Shown here one piece after another: positions 1 through 6,302 of a stretch of 10,000 nt of DNA. Both the position numbers and the translations under genes were made by a program. The stretch's first letter is position 1, and every line of letters starts with the position of its first letter. A model generated the notes under the pieces. The model saw only the letters and a list, made by a program, of their open reading frames with translations. It was not told the DNA's origin and did no database searches. Origin of the DNA: Nitrospira sp. (GTDB lineage Bacteria > Nitrospirota > Nitrospiria > Nitrospirales > Nitrospiraceae); NCBI GenBank assembly GCA_020216985.1, contig JAIWOH010000028.1, positions 1 to 10,000 on the forward strand. Direction: 5' to 3'.

Positions 1-92
1 ACTTGGCGGACGTGATTTGGAACGGGGCGCCCAAGAGCATCCTGGATCCGTTCCCCAGCCAGGTCAACCCCAACGCCAAAGCAGGCTACTAG
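1..92 (+). CDS. amoC: Ammonia monooxygenase subunit C, C-terminal end (partial)
   Basis: Only the last 29 codons are present; the reading frame enters at position 3 and ends at TAG 90-92. The peptide ends in VNPNAKAGY, which fits the conserved AmoC/PmoC C-terminus, and it sits directly before amoA, the usual amoCAB order. AmoC is a multi-pass membrane subunit; in the PmoC homologue it carries metal-binding Asp/His residues, all of which lie upstream of this window. Third codon positions are G or C in 25 of 29 codons, far more biased than amoA next to it. There is no good intrinsic terminator after the stop, so transcription probably continues into amoA. Confidence 0.85.
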   Translation, partial: LADVIWNGAPKSILDPFPSQVNPNAKAGY

Positions 93-152
93 CCCGTGTC
101 TCGTTTTTTTAACGATGATGGGCGACAAACTATAAAAAGAGGTCGGCCTGAA

Positions 153-188
153 AGGTCTTCCCCGTAAAAACAAAACGCGGGAAGACCT
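153..188 (+). promoter_or_regulatory. Strong hairpin in the amoC-amoA spacer
   Basis: A perfect 10-bp inverted repeat, AGGTCTTCCC (153-162) and GGGAAGACCT (179-188), encloses a 16-nt A-rich loop. No T-tract follows on the plus strand, so it is not a standard intrinsic terminator. It lies between the amoC stop and the amoA ribosome-binding site. A stem-loop in the equivalent spacer of Nitrosomonas is associated with extra stability of amoC mRNA. By analogy this may be an mRNA processing or stabilising element; that role is inferred. Confidence 0.6.
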
Positions 189-223
189 ACTGGCTGGTCA
201 CAGATTAAGGGAGGTTGTGCGAA

Positions 224-1069
224 ATGTTTAGAACCGACGAAATAATCAAGGCCGCGAAGCTGCCACCAGAAGGAGTGGCAATGTCGAGGCATATTGATTA
301 CATCTACTTTATCCCCATTTTGTTTGTAACCATTATCGGGACCTTTCACATGCACACAGCCTTGCTGTGTGGTGACTGGGACTTTTGGTTGGATTGGAAA
401 GATCGGCAGTGGTGGCCAATTGTGACCCCCATCACGACTATTACCTTCTGTGCCGCACTCCAATACTACAACTGGGTTAACTATCGGCAACCATTTGGGG
501 CTACGTTGACGATTCTTGCTTTGGGTACTGGGAAGTGGATTGCGGTTTATACCTCTTGGTGGTGGTGGTCAAATTATCCACCTAACTTTGTTATGCCTGC
601 TACGTTAATTCCCAGTGCATTGGTATTAGACTTCACCTTACTCCTGACAAGAAACTGGACATTGACTGCGGTAATCGGGGCCTGGATGTACGCGATTTTG
701 TTTTACCCGAGCAATTGGCCTATCTTTGCTTACAGCCACACTCCGCTCGTGGTAGACGGGACGTTGCTTTCATGGGCCGACTATATGGGCTTCATGTATG
801 TGCGGACCGGAACTCCTGAATATATCCGTATGATTGAGGTTGGGTCATTGCGGACGTTCGGTGGGCATAGTACGATGATTTCCTCGTTCTTTGCCGCATT
901 CGCCTCTTCATTGATGTACATCCTGTGGTGGCAGTTTGGGAAGTTCTTCTGCACCTCCTATTTCTACTTCACGGATGACAAAAAACGAACAACGAAAGTT
1001 TACGATGTCTTTGCTTATGCAACATTGGCTCATGCAGATAAGGGTAAACTTTCTGGAGGGAAAGCATGA
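224..1069 (+). CDS. amoA: Ammonia monooxygenase subunit A (AmoA), comammox type
   Basis: AmoA is an integral membrane subunit of the copper enzyme that oxidises ammonia to hydroxylamine. The 281-residue protein has family signatures: [15 protein letters not shown] at the N-terminus, [16 protein letters not shown] at about residues 50-65, a WWWWSNYP segment near 112-119, and [11 protein letters not shown] near 192-202, with hydrophobic helices between them. Length matches the usual 270-285. ATG 224 was chosen because the Shine-Dalgarno AAGGGAGG (207-214) stands 9 nt before it; an in-frame TTG at 215 would start directly on that site. The last 4 nt overlap amoB (ATGA), implying translational coupling. 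G+C is visibly lower than in flanking genes. From remembered sequences it resembles Nitrospira comammox AmoA more than the betaproteobacterial form; clade not assigned. Confidence 0.95.
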   Translation: MFRTDEIIKAAKLPPEGVAMSRHIDYIYFIPILFVTIIGTFHMHTALLCGDWDFWLDWKDRQWWPIVTPITTITFCAALQYYNWVNYRQPFGATLTILALGTGKWIAVYTSWWWWSNYPPNFVMPATLIPSALVLDFTLLLTRNWTLTAVIGAWMYAILFYPSNWPIFAYSHTPLVVDGTLLSWADYMGFMYVRTGTPEYIRMIEVGSLRTFGGHSTMISSFFAAFASSLMYILWWQFGKFFCTSYFYFTDDKKRTTKVYDVFAYATLAHADKGKLSGGKA

Positions 1070-2325
1070 ACGTCAAACACGTCTTCAAGCTGTGGATGCT
1101 GGGATTCTGCGGAGTGGCGACGTTGGCGTTCGCGCCGGTGTTTGATTCCACTCCAGCCTTTGCACATGGAGAGCGTTCGCAGGAACCATTTCTGCGGATG
1201 CGTACCGTTAATTGGTATGACACCGAATGGGTTGGGAAAAGCACCGCGGTAAATGATGTTACGTACATGAGAGGCAAATTTCATCTGTCTGAAGATTGGC
1301 CTCGCGCGGTAGTGAAGCCCCATCGAACGTTTGTCAATGTTGGTTCCCCCAGCTCCGTTTTTGTGCGCTTAAGCACGAAAGTTGGTGGAGTGCCAATGTT
1401 TGTATCTGGTCCTATGGAAATCGGGCGAGATTATGAATACGAAATTACTTTGAAAGCGCGACTTCCTGGGCATCACCATATTCATCCTATGTTTTCTGTT
1501 AAAGAAGCAGGTCCCATTGCTGGGCCTGGCGGATGGATGGACATTACGGGTCGATACGCTGACTTTACGAACCCGATCAAGACTCTGACGGGTGAAACGT
1601 TTGACTCGGAAACAGTGGGTGGAATGACCGGAATCATGTGGCATGTATTCTGGATATCTGTCGGTTTGTTCTGGGTGGGTTGGTTCATGGTTCGCCCCAT
1701 GTATTTAATTCGGGCTCGTGTGCTTGCGGCTTATGGTGATGAACTTTTGCTGGATCCGGTTGATCGCAAGCTTGCGATAGGGCTTCTCGTATTTACGGTT
1801 GCAGTTGTCACTATCGGCTATCTTGCCGCGGAGGCAAAGCATCCTATTACTGTGCCATTGCAGGCTGGTGAGGCCAAGGTTAAGCCACTTCCCATAAAAC
1901 CCAATCCGTTGGTGGTCGAAGTTACACACGCGGAATATGATGTGCCGGGTCGTGCTCTTCGCATGACGGTTCATGCCACCAATAATGGGACGGAACCAGT
2001 CAGTATCGGTGAATTCACAACAGCCGGTATTCGATTTACGAACAAAGTCGGAGCGGCAAAGCTTGATCCAAACTATCCTCAGGAGCTTGTTGCCACAGCC
2101 GGACTGACCATGGATAATGAAGCCCCTATACAACCTGGTCAAACTGTTGATATTCATATAGAGTCAAAAGATGTTCTGTGGGAAGTCCAGCGGTTGGTGG
2201 ATATTCTGCACGATCCTGACCAACGATTTGCCGGATTGTTGATGTCATGGACTGAATCAGGGGAACGTCTTATCAATCCTGTGTGGGCTCCCGTGCTTCC
2301 TGTCTTTACACGATTGGGAGCATAA
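1066..2325 (+). CDS. amoB: Ammonia monooxygenase subunit B (AmoB)
   Basis: AmoB is the subunit with large periplasmic cupredoxin-like domains. The 419-residue product begins with a signal peptide (hydrophobic core about 8-23) and a likely cleavage after AFA33, which makes His34 the mature N-terminus. In PmoB the copper site uses the N-terminal His plus the HxH motif; here these would be His34, His138 and His140 (in GHHHIHP), so the site looks intact. Transmembrane segments are near 187-209 and 236-255, followed by a C-terminal cupredoxin domain (about 270-419). The start overlaps the amoA stop by 4 nt and has a good GGAGGG ribosome-binding site. The gene is followed by a strong terminator, so it closes the amoCAB operon. 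amoD/amoE-type genes do not follow. Confidence 0.95.
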   Translation: MNVKHVFKLWMLGFCGVATLAFAPVFDSTPAFAHGERSQEPFLRMRTVNWYDTEWVGKSTAVNDVTYMRGKFHLSEDWPRAVVKPHRTFVNVGSPSSVFVRLSTKVGGVPMFVSGPMEIGRDYEYEITLKARLPGHHHIHPMFSVKEAGPIAGPGGWMDITGRYADFTNPIKTLTGETFDSETVGGMTGIMWHVFWISVGLFWVGWFMVRPMYLIRARVLAAYGDELLLDPVDRKLAIGLLVFTVAVVTIGYLAAEAKHPITVPLQAGEAKVKPLPIKPNPLVVEVTHAEYDVPGRALRMTVHATNNGTEPVSIGEFTTAGIRFTNKVGAAKLDPNYPQELVATAGLTMDNEAPIQPGQTVDIHIESKDVLWEVQRLVDILHDPDQRFAGLLMSWTESGERLINPVWAPVLPVFTRLGA

Positions 2326-2350
2326 GTCAGAGGTTTACTAGTGAGGAGAG

Positions 2351-2385
2351 GAGGTGCCACCCTTTTAGGGTGGCACCTCTTTTTT
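2351..2385 (+). terminator. Intrinsic terminator of the amoCAB operon
   Basis: A perfect 12-bp stem, GAGGTGCCACCC (2351-2362) with GGGTGGCACCTC (2368-2379), has a 5-nt loop and is followed at once by six T (2380-2385). It starts 25 nt after the amoB stop. Confidence 0.95.
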
Positions 2386-2689
2386 ATGCGAGGATCTGTT
2401 GTTTGCGCACGTAGTCAATAGTTTGAACACACGGGGTTGTTTCAGAAAAATGCAATATGGAAAAATTATGCGGAACTTCCCCCACCCCCTTCCCCCCGGC
2501 AGGGGGAGTGAGCGGGGAGGGCGCCTGTTGCCCGTCTGGTGCTATTGATGGCTGCTAATGAAACTCCATCGGCTGGCACATGTGGCAGAGTATCTGAAGA
2601 CGGTCCTCCGTGGTGTGGGGGAATTTCACCACGGTGGGCATCAACGAGGCCACGAGCCGGCACTATGTAGTGCAGCTTGAATTGTAAAG
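2386..2689. other. Intergenic region without a convincing gene; several inverted repeats
   Basis: About 300 nt between the amo terminator and the hairpin next to the diguanylate cyclase. No reading frame here has a ribosome-binding site plus a protein-like translation. It holds a C/G-rich low-complexity stretch near 2478-2520 with a small stem (TCCCCC/GGGGGA), and a perfect 8-bp hairpin, CCGTGGTG (2608-2615) with CACCACGG (2627-2634). The peptide in one plus frame ending at TAA 2685-2687 finishes in VGINEATSRHYVVQLEL, which reads somewhat like a protein C-terminus but has no start. It may be the decayed tail of a gene or mobile element; this is a guess. Confidence 0.4.
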
Positions 2690-2718
2690 GAGACCCCGTC
2701 TGTAAGGGCGGGGTTCTC
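2690..2718. terminator. Bidirectional hairpin at the end of the diguanylate cyclase gene
   Basis: GAGACCCCG (2690-2698) pairs with CGGGGTTCTC (2709-2718) with one bulged base around a 10-nt loop. Read on the minus strand it begins within the stop codon of the REC-GGDEF gene and is followed by CTTTAC, a poor U-tract, so termination would be weak. Such GC-rich hairpins are also common at the right ends of IS200/IS605 elements. Function as a terminator is the simplest reading. Confidence 0.45.
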
Positions 2719-3721
2719 ATTTCCCGCGGGAATCCCGAACGAGTGAGAGGGTGCCGGCCGGTCTGATCCGATTGCGCCCCTCTTGTTTGGCTTGATAAAG
2801 GGCCTGATCGGCCGCTTTGATGAGATCAGTGGGAGAGGTGTTTCTGGTTGGGGTCAGACAGGCATAGCCGACGCTGATGGTAATCAGTCCTCCGTCGACG
2901 TTCTTGATTCCGAGACACTCAACCCGACGGCGAAGGTTCTCAGCCACCTGCGCAGCGCCTTCAATGGAGGTGCCCGGCAATACGATGGCGAACTCGTCGC
3001 CTCCATAGCGGGCGACCAGATCGCCAGGCCGATTCACGGCGCTGGAGATCGCGGCCGAAACTCGTTTGAGGCACTCGTCTCCGGCCATGTGGCCCTTGGT
3101 GTCGTTATAGGTTTTGAATTGGTCGATATCGAACATGATGAGGGAGAGCGGAGTCGCCTCGCGAGCCGCCCGCCGCCATTCCTGGTCCAGAAAGTCGTCG
3201 AATTGGCGGCGATTGGTGATACCCGTCAAGCCGTCCAAGCAAGAGAGGCGAAGGAGCATTTGGTTGGCTTCCTGCAATTGGCGCATGACTTCGAGCAGTT
3301 CCTGCTCGCGCGAGCGTCGCCGTTCGATTTCATGGACCAGGCGTAGAACGGATCGCACCCTTGTCAGAAGCTCGATTCTATTGATCGGTTTGGCGATATA
3401 ATCCATTGCGCCGGCGGCGAAAGCCTGTTGGAGATCGGCCGGGTCGGTTTTGGCGGTGATCATGATGACGGGAGTGTCGCGGTACCGCGTAACGGCTTTG
3501 ATTCGCCGGCAGGCCTCGATTCCGCTGGTTTGAGGCATGAGGATGTCCATCAAGATGAGGTTCACCTGACCGGGAGGTTCGTTGCCTCCGTCAAGCCCCA
3601 GGTACTCGAAGGCAGAGGCGGCGGAGTCGGTTGTGATGATGTCTTCATAGCCGGACGACAGGAGGATGGTTTTGAGGAGTTCGCGGTCGTCCGGCGAGTC
3701 GTCAACGATCAGGATACTCAT
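2717..3721 (-). CDS. Response regulator with GGDEF domain (diguanylate cyclase, PleD-like)
   Basis: Cytoplasmic signalling protein of 334 residues that would make cyclic di-GMP from two GTP when its receiver is phosphorylated. Domains: REC about 1-120 with acidic pair D7/D8, phospho-acceptor D59, T89 and K111; a charged, probably coiled-coil linker about 130-160; GGDEF domain about 161-322 starting [10 protein letters not shown]. The catalytic motif is GGDEF at 240-244 and a product-inhibition I-site RPGD (231-234) stands exactly five residues before it, so activity and feedback control both look intact. It lies 41 nt downstream of another response regulator whose receiver is very similar, on the same strand and with no terminator between, so they are probably co-transcribed. 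No histidine kinase is present in the window; the partner is unknown. Confidence 0.92.
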   Translation of the reverse strand: MSILIVDDSPDDRELLKTILLSSGYEDIITTDSAASAFEYLGLDGGNEPPGQVNLILMDILMPQTSGIEACRRIKAVTRYRDTPVIMITAKTDPADLQQAFAAGAMDYIAKPINRIELLTRVRSVLRLVHEIERRRSREQELLEVMRQLQEANQMLLRLSCLDGLTGITNRRQFDDFLDQEWRRAAREATPLSLIMFDIDQFKTYNDTKGHMAGDECLKRVSAAISSAVNRPGDLVARYGGDEFAIVLPGTSIEGAAQVAENLRRRVECLGIKNVDGGLITISVGYACLTPTRNTSPTDLIKAADQALYQAKQEGRNRIRPAGTLSLVRDSRGK

Positions 3722-3762
3722 GCGAAATCGCTCTCATGCCGCGATGGGTCGAATCCTAGCAA

Positions 3763-4401
3763 TTAGTCCTGGCAAACACCAGGATAAAGCTTTTTGATAC
3801 AGGGCTGGCAGAGGCCGTGGCTGAATTGAACCTCTGAGTGCTCGCTCAGATATTCTTCGATGCGCGTCCACAATCCATCGTCGGTGCGGATGTTTTTGCA
3901 GGACGCGCAGATGGGAATCAGGCCGCGGAGCACCTTGACTTCCTTAAGTGCCCGCTGCAACTCCTCGTTGCTGCGCCGAAGCTCGGCTTCTCGTTCTTTG
4001 CGGCAATCCATTTCCCGTTTGAGCGTCAAGGCGGACTTTACGCGAGCCAGCAACTCGATGCTGTTGACCGGTTTGGAGATATAATCCATGGCTCCCGCCG
4101 AGAACGCTTCGCTCAAGTCGTTCGGGTCGTTCTTGGCCGTGACCATGATGATTGGGATGTCTCGAAGATGGTCCCGCTGTTTGATCAATCGGCACGCGTC
4201 GATGCCGTTGAGATTCGGCATGAGGATGTCCATGAGGATCAAAGCGATGGGCGACCGATCTTGCTCGGCGTCGAGGGACAACATCGAAAAAGCCGCCTGC
4301 GCTGACTCGGCTGTTATGACGTCGGCATGACCGGCGTTCGTGAGGACGGATTTCAGGAGAAGCTGCTGATCTGCGGAATCATCGACGATGAGAATAGCCA
4401 T
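3763..4401 (-). CDS. Response regulator with Cys/His-rich C-terminal domain
   Basis: A 212-residue protein with an N-terminal receiver domain (about 1-122; D7/D8, phospho-acceptor D58, T88, K110), a charged helical linker (about 125-160), and a short tail beginning LRGLIPICASCKNIR. The tail has C165-x2-C168 and H195-x2-C198-x2-C201, an arrangement that could bind a metal ion. Tails of this wording occur at the ends of many bacterial receiver and PAS signalling proteins, but I know of no established function. There is no DNA-binding or enzymatic output domain. The receiver closely resembles that of the downstream REC-GGDEF protein, suggesting tandem duplication followed by acquisition of different outputs. 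It is probably the first gene of a two-gene operon. The ribosome-binding site (AAAGA) is weak. Confidence 0.85.
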   Translation of the reverse strand: MAILIVDDSADQQLLLKSVLTNAGHADVITAESAQAAFSMLSLDAEQDRSPIALILMDILMPNLNGIDACRLIKQRDHLRDIPIIMVTAKNDPNDLSEAFSAGAMDYISKPVNSIELLARVKSALTLKREMDCRKEREAELRRSNEELQRALKEVKVLRGLIPICASCKNIRTDDGLWTRIEEYLSEHSEVQFSHGLCQPCIKKLYPGVCQD

Positions 4402-4424
4402 CGATCGTCTTTAATCGGATGCTG

Positions 4425-4450
4425 AAAAAGCGTCCACCGACGGGTGGACG
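4425..4450 (-). terminator. Terminator-like hairpin between yqeY and the response-regulator operon
   Basis: On the minus strand a perfect 8-bp stem, CGTCCACC (4450-4443) and GGTGGACG (4438-4431), with a 4-nt loop is followed by C and five T (4429-4425). It fits an intrinsic terminator for yqeY. It also lies only 24 nt before the response-regulator start codon and downstream of a possible promoter, so it could act as an attenuator in the leader of that operon. Confidence 0.7.
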
Positions 4451-4477
4451 GATCTCACCTTTAGGATCAGGGTAATA

Positions 4478-4486
4478 AGTATAGCA
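4478..4486 (-). promoter_or_regulatory. Possible extended -10 promoter for the response-regulator operon
   Basis: On the minus strand the sequence reads TGCTATACT, an extended -10 (TGn plus TATACT, five of six consensus bases), just after the yqeY stop. No good -35 stands 17 nt upstream. Transcription from here would start near 4471 and give a leader of about 70 nt that contains the terminator-like hairpin. Confidence 0.35.
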
Positions 4487-4490
4487 GACG

Positions 4491-4940
4491 CTACGTCAAC
4501 AGTTTGGCCCGGACCAGATCGCTGACCATTTTCCCATCGACAGTCCGACCCGCAAGATGCGCCATGACGGCCTTCATTACGATGCCCATGTCCTTGGGGG
4601 ACCGGGCTCCCGTTTCTTCAATCGTCGAGGCGATCAAATGCTCAATTTCTCCCATGGATAGAGGTTGTGGGAGATATGTCTCGATGATGGTGATTTCTTT
4701 TTGTTCTTTCTCCGCCAAATCCGTTCGACCGGCCCGCTCGTATTGGGCGATGGAGTCGCGGCGTTGCTTGATGAGCGTCGTCATGAGCCGACTCATCTCG
4801 GCGTCGTCCAGGTCTTTTTTCAACTCCAGCTCTTTGTTCAAAATGGCCGCTTTGATTAAACGGATGACATCCATCCGAAGTTGGTCTTTGGACTTCATGG
4901 CGAGTTTCAGGTCTTCGGCCAAGCGATCACGCAGCGACAT
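4491..4940 (-). CDS. yqeY: GatB/YqeY domain-containing protein
   Basis: A 149-residue cytoplasmic protein that reads as a complete YqeY: MSLRDRLAEDLKLAMKSKD at the start, then RLIKAAILNKE, a polar helix with QRRDSIAQYERAGR, the conserved EQKEITIIETYLPQPLS segment, and the C-terminal GIVMKAVMAHLAGRTVDGKMVSDLVR. The family resembles the tail domain of the GatB amidotransferase subunit and is thought to interact with tRNA; the free-standing protein has no firmly established role. ATG 4940 was chosen because the family starts with MSL-RxR and a GAGG lies six nt upstream; a longer frame begins at 5009 but adds an unrelated leader. Unlike in many genomes, no rpsU or dnaG is adjacent. A terminator-like hairpin follows. 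Confidence 0.9.
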   Translation of the reverse strand: MSLRDRLAEDLKLAMKSKDQLRMDVIRLIKAAILNKELELKKDLDDAEMSRLMTTLIKQRRDSIAQYERAGRTDLAEKEQKEITIIETYLPQPLSMGEIEHLIASTIEETGARSPKDMGIVMKAVMAHLAGRTVDGKMVSDLVRAKLLT

Positions 4941-5165
4941 GAGAACCTCGTCGGTTGAGGCAAGGCGGGCTTCACGGTGAAGAATACTCCCATGTATCCA
5001 GTGAGTCAACGAGATGCTAGCGAGACCCTAAAATAGGGATAATATCGTGGAGTTTCGGGCAGATCGAGAGGTAAGATTTCCATACGGAGATCCTGCTGTT
5101 GAAAAAGTTCATCGCATATGAGGCGATCGCCGTGTCGAATCGACGGAAAAAGAAGGGAGATGAGT

Positions 5166-5402
5166 ATGAATGCGACGGGAGCTTTTCGGAAACGGTCTCA
5201 CGATAGCCTGAGTTTGGTCGGTGGAGTGGTTTGCCTCCTCGTTTTCTTGCCGGGGCTCGTCGGTTGTGCGGGTGAGCAACCCAAGCCGTCGCCGCCAGCC
5301 GTCACATCGGATCAGGTTCGCGGTCACGCGGACAAAGCCTTTGAAAACTTGAAACAAGAAGAGCGGAACCGGACTGGCAACCAGACCGAGCCGCCCCGTT
5401 GA
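5166..5402 (+). CDS. Small lipoprotein of unknown function
   Basis: A 78-residue product with a positively charged N-terminus (RKR), a hydrophobic stretch about 16-31 and a lipobox LVGC with Cys34, so it should be lipidated and membrane anchored. The mature part is only about 45 residues, polar and proline-rich (EQPKPSPP) then helical and charged (DKAFENLKQEERNR). ATG 5166 was chosen because GAAGGGAG ends 6 nt upstream; ATG 5160 would abut that site and the ATG at 5118 adds an arginine-rich leader before the signal. No family was recognised. The following 181 nt hold inverted repeats and a possible promoter for the next gene, so it may be its own transcription unit. Confidence 0.7.
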   Translation: MNATGAFRKRSHDSLSLVGGVVCLLVFLPGLVGCAGEQPKPSPPAVTSDQVRGHADKAFENLKQEERNRTGNQTEPPR

Positions 5403-5432
5403 CCGGCGCTTGCAGAAGATCGGAGAGTGTCT

Positions 5433-5505
5433 GAGAGAATGTCGGACTGATTTCCGGTTAAGCCCCCATCTTCTCTCGGTTCCATTCTCTCGCCTCTCGC
5501 TTAAC
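5433..5505 (+). other. Interleaved inverted repeats (possible pseudoknot or alternative hairpins)
   Basis: GAGAGAATG (5433-5441) is a perfect complement of CATTCTCTC (5483-5491), and GTTAAGC (5457-5463) of GCTTAAC (5499-5505). The second pair starts inside the loop of the first and closes outside it, a pseudoknot topology. A second TTCTCTC copy (5471-5477) could compete for the first arm. The stretch lies between the lipoprotein stop and the next gene and has no T-tract. It may be chance, a 3' untranslated structure or a small structured RNA. Confidence 0.3.
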
Positions 5506-5548
5506 GGCAGATGATGCTCGTCGCTTTCCCCATGCTGACGGGATATTA

Positions 5549-5577
5549 TTGACCCTGCGGGATCCCCTCGTTAGCAT
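5549..5577 (+). promoter_or_regulatory. Possible sigma-70-type promoter for the secreted-protein gene
   Basis: TTGACC (5549-5554, five of six consensus bases) and TAGCAT (5572-5577, four of six) are separated by exactly 17 nt. Transcription would start about 7 nt after the -10 element, at or next to the ATG at 5584, which implies a leaderless mRNA. Confidence 0.4.
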
Positions 5578-5583
5578 AAATCC

Positions 5584-6237
5584 ATGAGATCTGCCGGCTT
5601 ATGCTTCTTCGCCACCATCCTCGTTTCCGCCTGGCTATCGACAAGTCCGTCGGTGTGGCTCGTGTCGCGTGTCGACGCCAGGGACTTGCTGGCTCCGAGA
5701 GAGCAAGAAACGACAGAGATCGGCCCCACACGGAGTCCATCGTTTGACGATCAGCGACAGGGAATCCCCCAATCCTTGTTTACCTGGATCACGATGGCGA
5801 AAGGATATGAAGTCGAATGGGACACGTTCGGGCGACAGGGCTGGTACACCCAAGATCCTCGGCTGAAAGCGGTTGAGCCGGGATCAGTGTTTTCACCGGA
5901 CACGCCGATTGTCTATATCGTTTTTGAGTTCGCGCCCTTGGAAGACCCGGCCCAGTTCGGTGTGCAGTGGTTTTTTGAGGAGCCGGAGGGGCGGTTGAGT
6001 ACCAGTCTGAGGGGGAGAGACGTTCTTGAGGTGCCCGGTCATGAGCGATACGGTTTTCTTGAATTGAAACGGCCAGGTGAGGCTTGGAAGATCGGCCGGT
6101 ATCTGGCCAAAATTTTCATCGCTCCATTAGGCCAACAACCGTTTCACGCCGTAAATCAAGTCGGGACCATGCGCTTTACGATCGCTGAAGCGGAGCCGTC
6201 CAAGCCGTTTGAAAACACCGGCACGAACGGAAAATAA
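5584..6237 (+). CDS. Secreted or periplasmic protein of unknown function
   Basis: A 217-residue protein with an N-terminal signal-like segment (MR, then hydrophobic about residues 4-18) and a mature part of alternating strands without further membrane helices. Residues from about 65 on contain WITMAKGYEVEWDTFGRQGWY and, near the end, GEAWKIGRYLAKIFI followed by MRFTI, wording typical of small beta-sandwich periplasmic domains in which a strand pair around 'W..G.Y' closes the fold. No enzyme motif or cysteine pair was seen and no family is named. ATG 5584 is the first start after an in-frame stop at 5572-5574; there is no ribosome-binding site before it, but a promoter-like pair ends seven nt upstream. 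The stop overlaps by one base an ATG at 6237 of the next frame (TAATG), so the next gene may be coupled. Confidence 0.7.
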   Translation: MRSAGLCFFATILVSAWLSTSPSVWLVSRVDARDLLAPREQETTEIGPTRSPSFDDQRQGIPQSLFTWITMAKGYEVEWDTFGRQGWYTQDPRLKAVEPGSVFSPDTPIVYIVFEFAPLEDPAQFGVQWFFEEPEGRLSTSLRGRDVLEVPGHERYGFLELKRPGEAWKIGRYLAKIFIAPLGQQPFHAVNQVGTMRFTIAEAEPSKPFENTGTNGK

Positions 6238-6302
6238 TGAGGATGGGATTAAGGGGAGATGCGCGGGCGACCCGTGAATGCAAGTTGATACAAGAGGATG
6301 CA

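Noticed and set aside
80..110. Short stem GGCT-ACT-AGCC at the amoC stop followed by a T7 tract, as a possible terminator
   Set aside because: The stem is only 4 bp and the T-tract begins about 10 nt after it, so it does not meet intrinsic terminator geometry.
2466..2720. 84-residue minus-strand frame in the gene-free region
   Set aside because: Composition follows the GC-rich repeats, there is no ribosome-binding site, and it overlaps the end of the diguanylate cyclase gene.
2721..2732. Perfect 12-bp palindrome TTCCCGCGGGAA
   Set aside because: It lies within the last codons of the diguanylate cyclase gene and has no second copy here, so no operator role can be supported.
2783..3766. Long plus-strand frames opposite the two response regulators
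   Set aside because: They are antisense shadows of high-GC coding sequence; the minus strand carries clear REC and GGDEF motifs.
5096..5133. TTGAAAAAGTTCATCGC and the palindrome GGCGATCGCC before the lipoprotein, as a minus-strand terminator similar to that at 4425-4450
   Set aside because: No minus-strand gene lies upstream for it to terminate, and the stem next to the T-tract is only about 5 bp.
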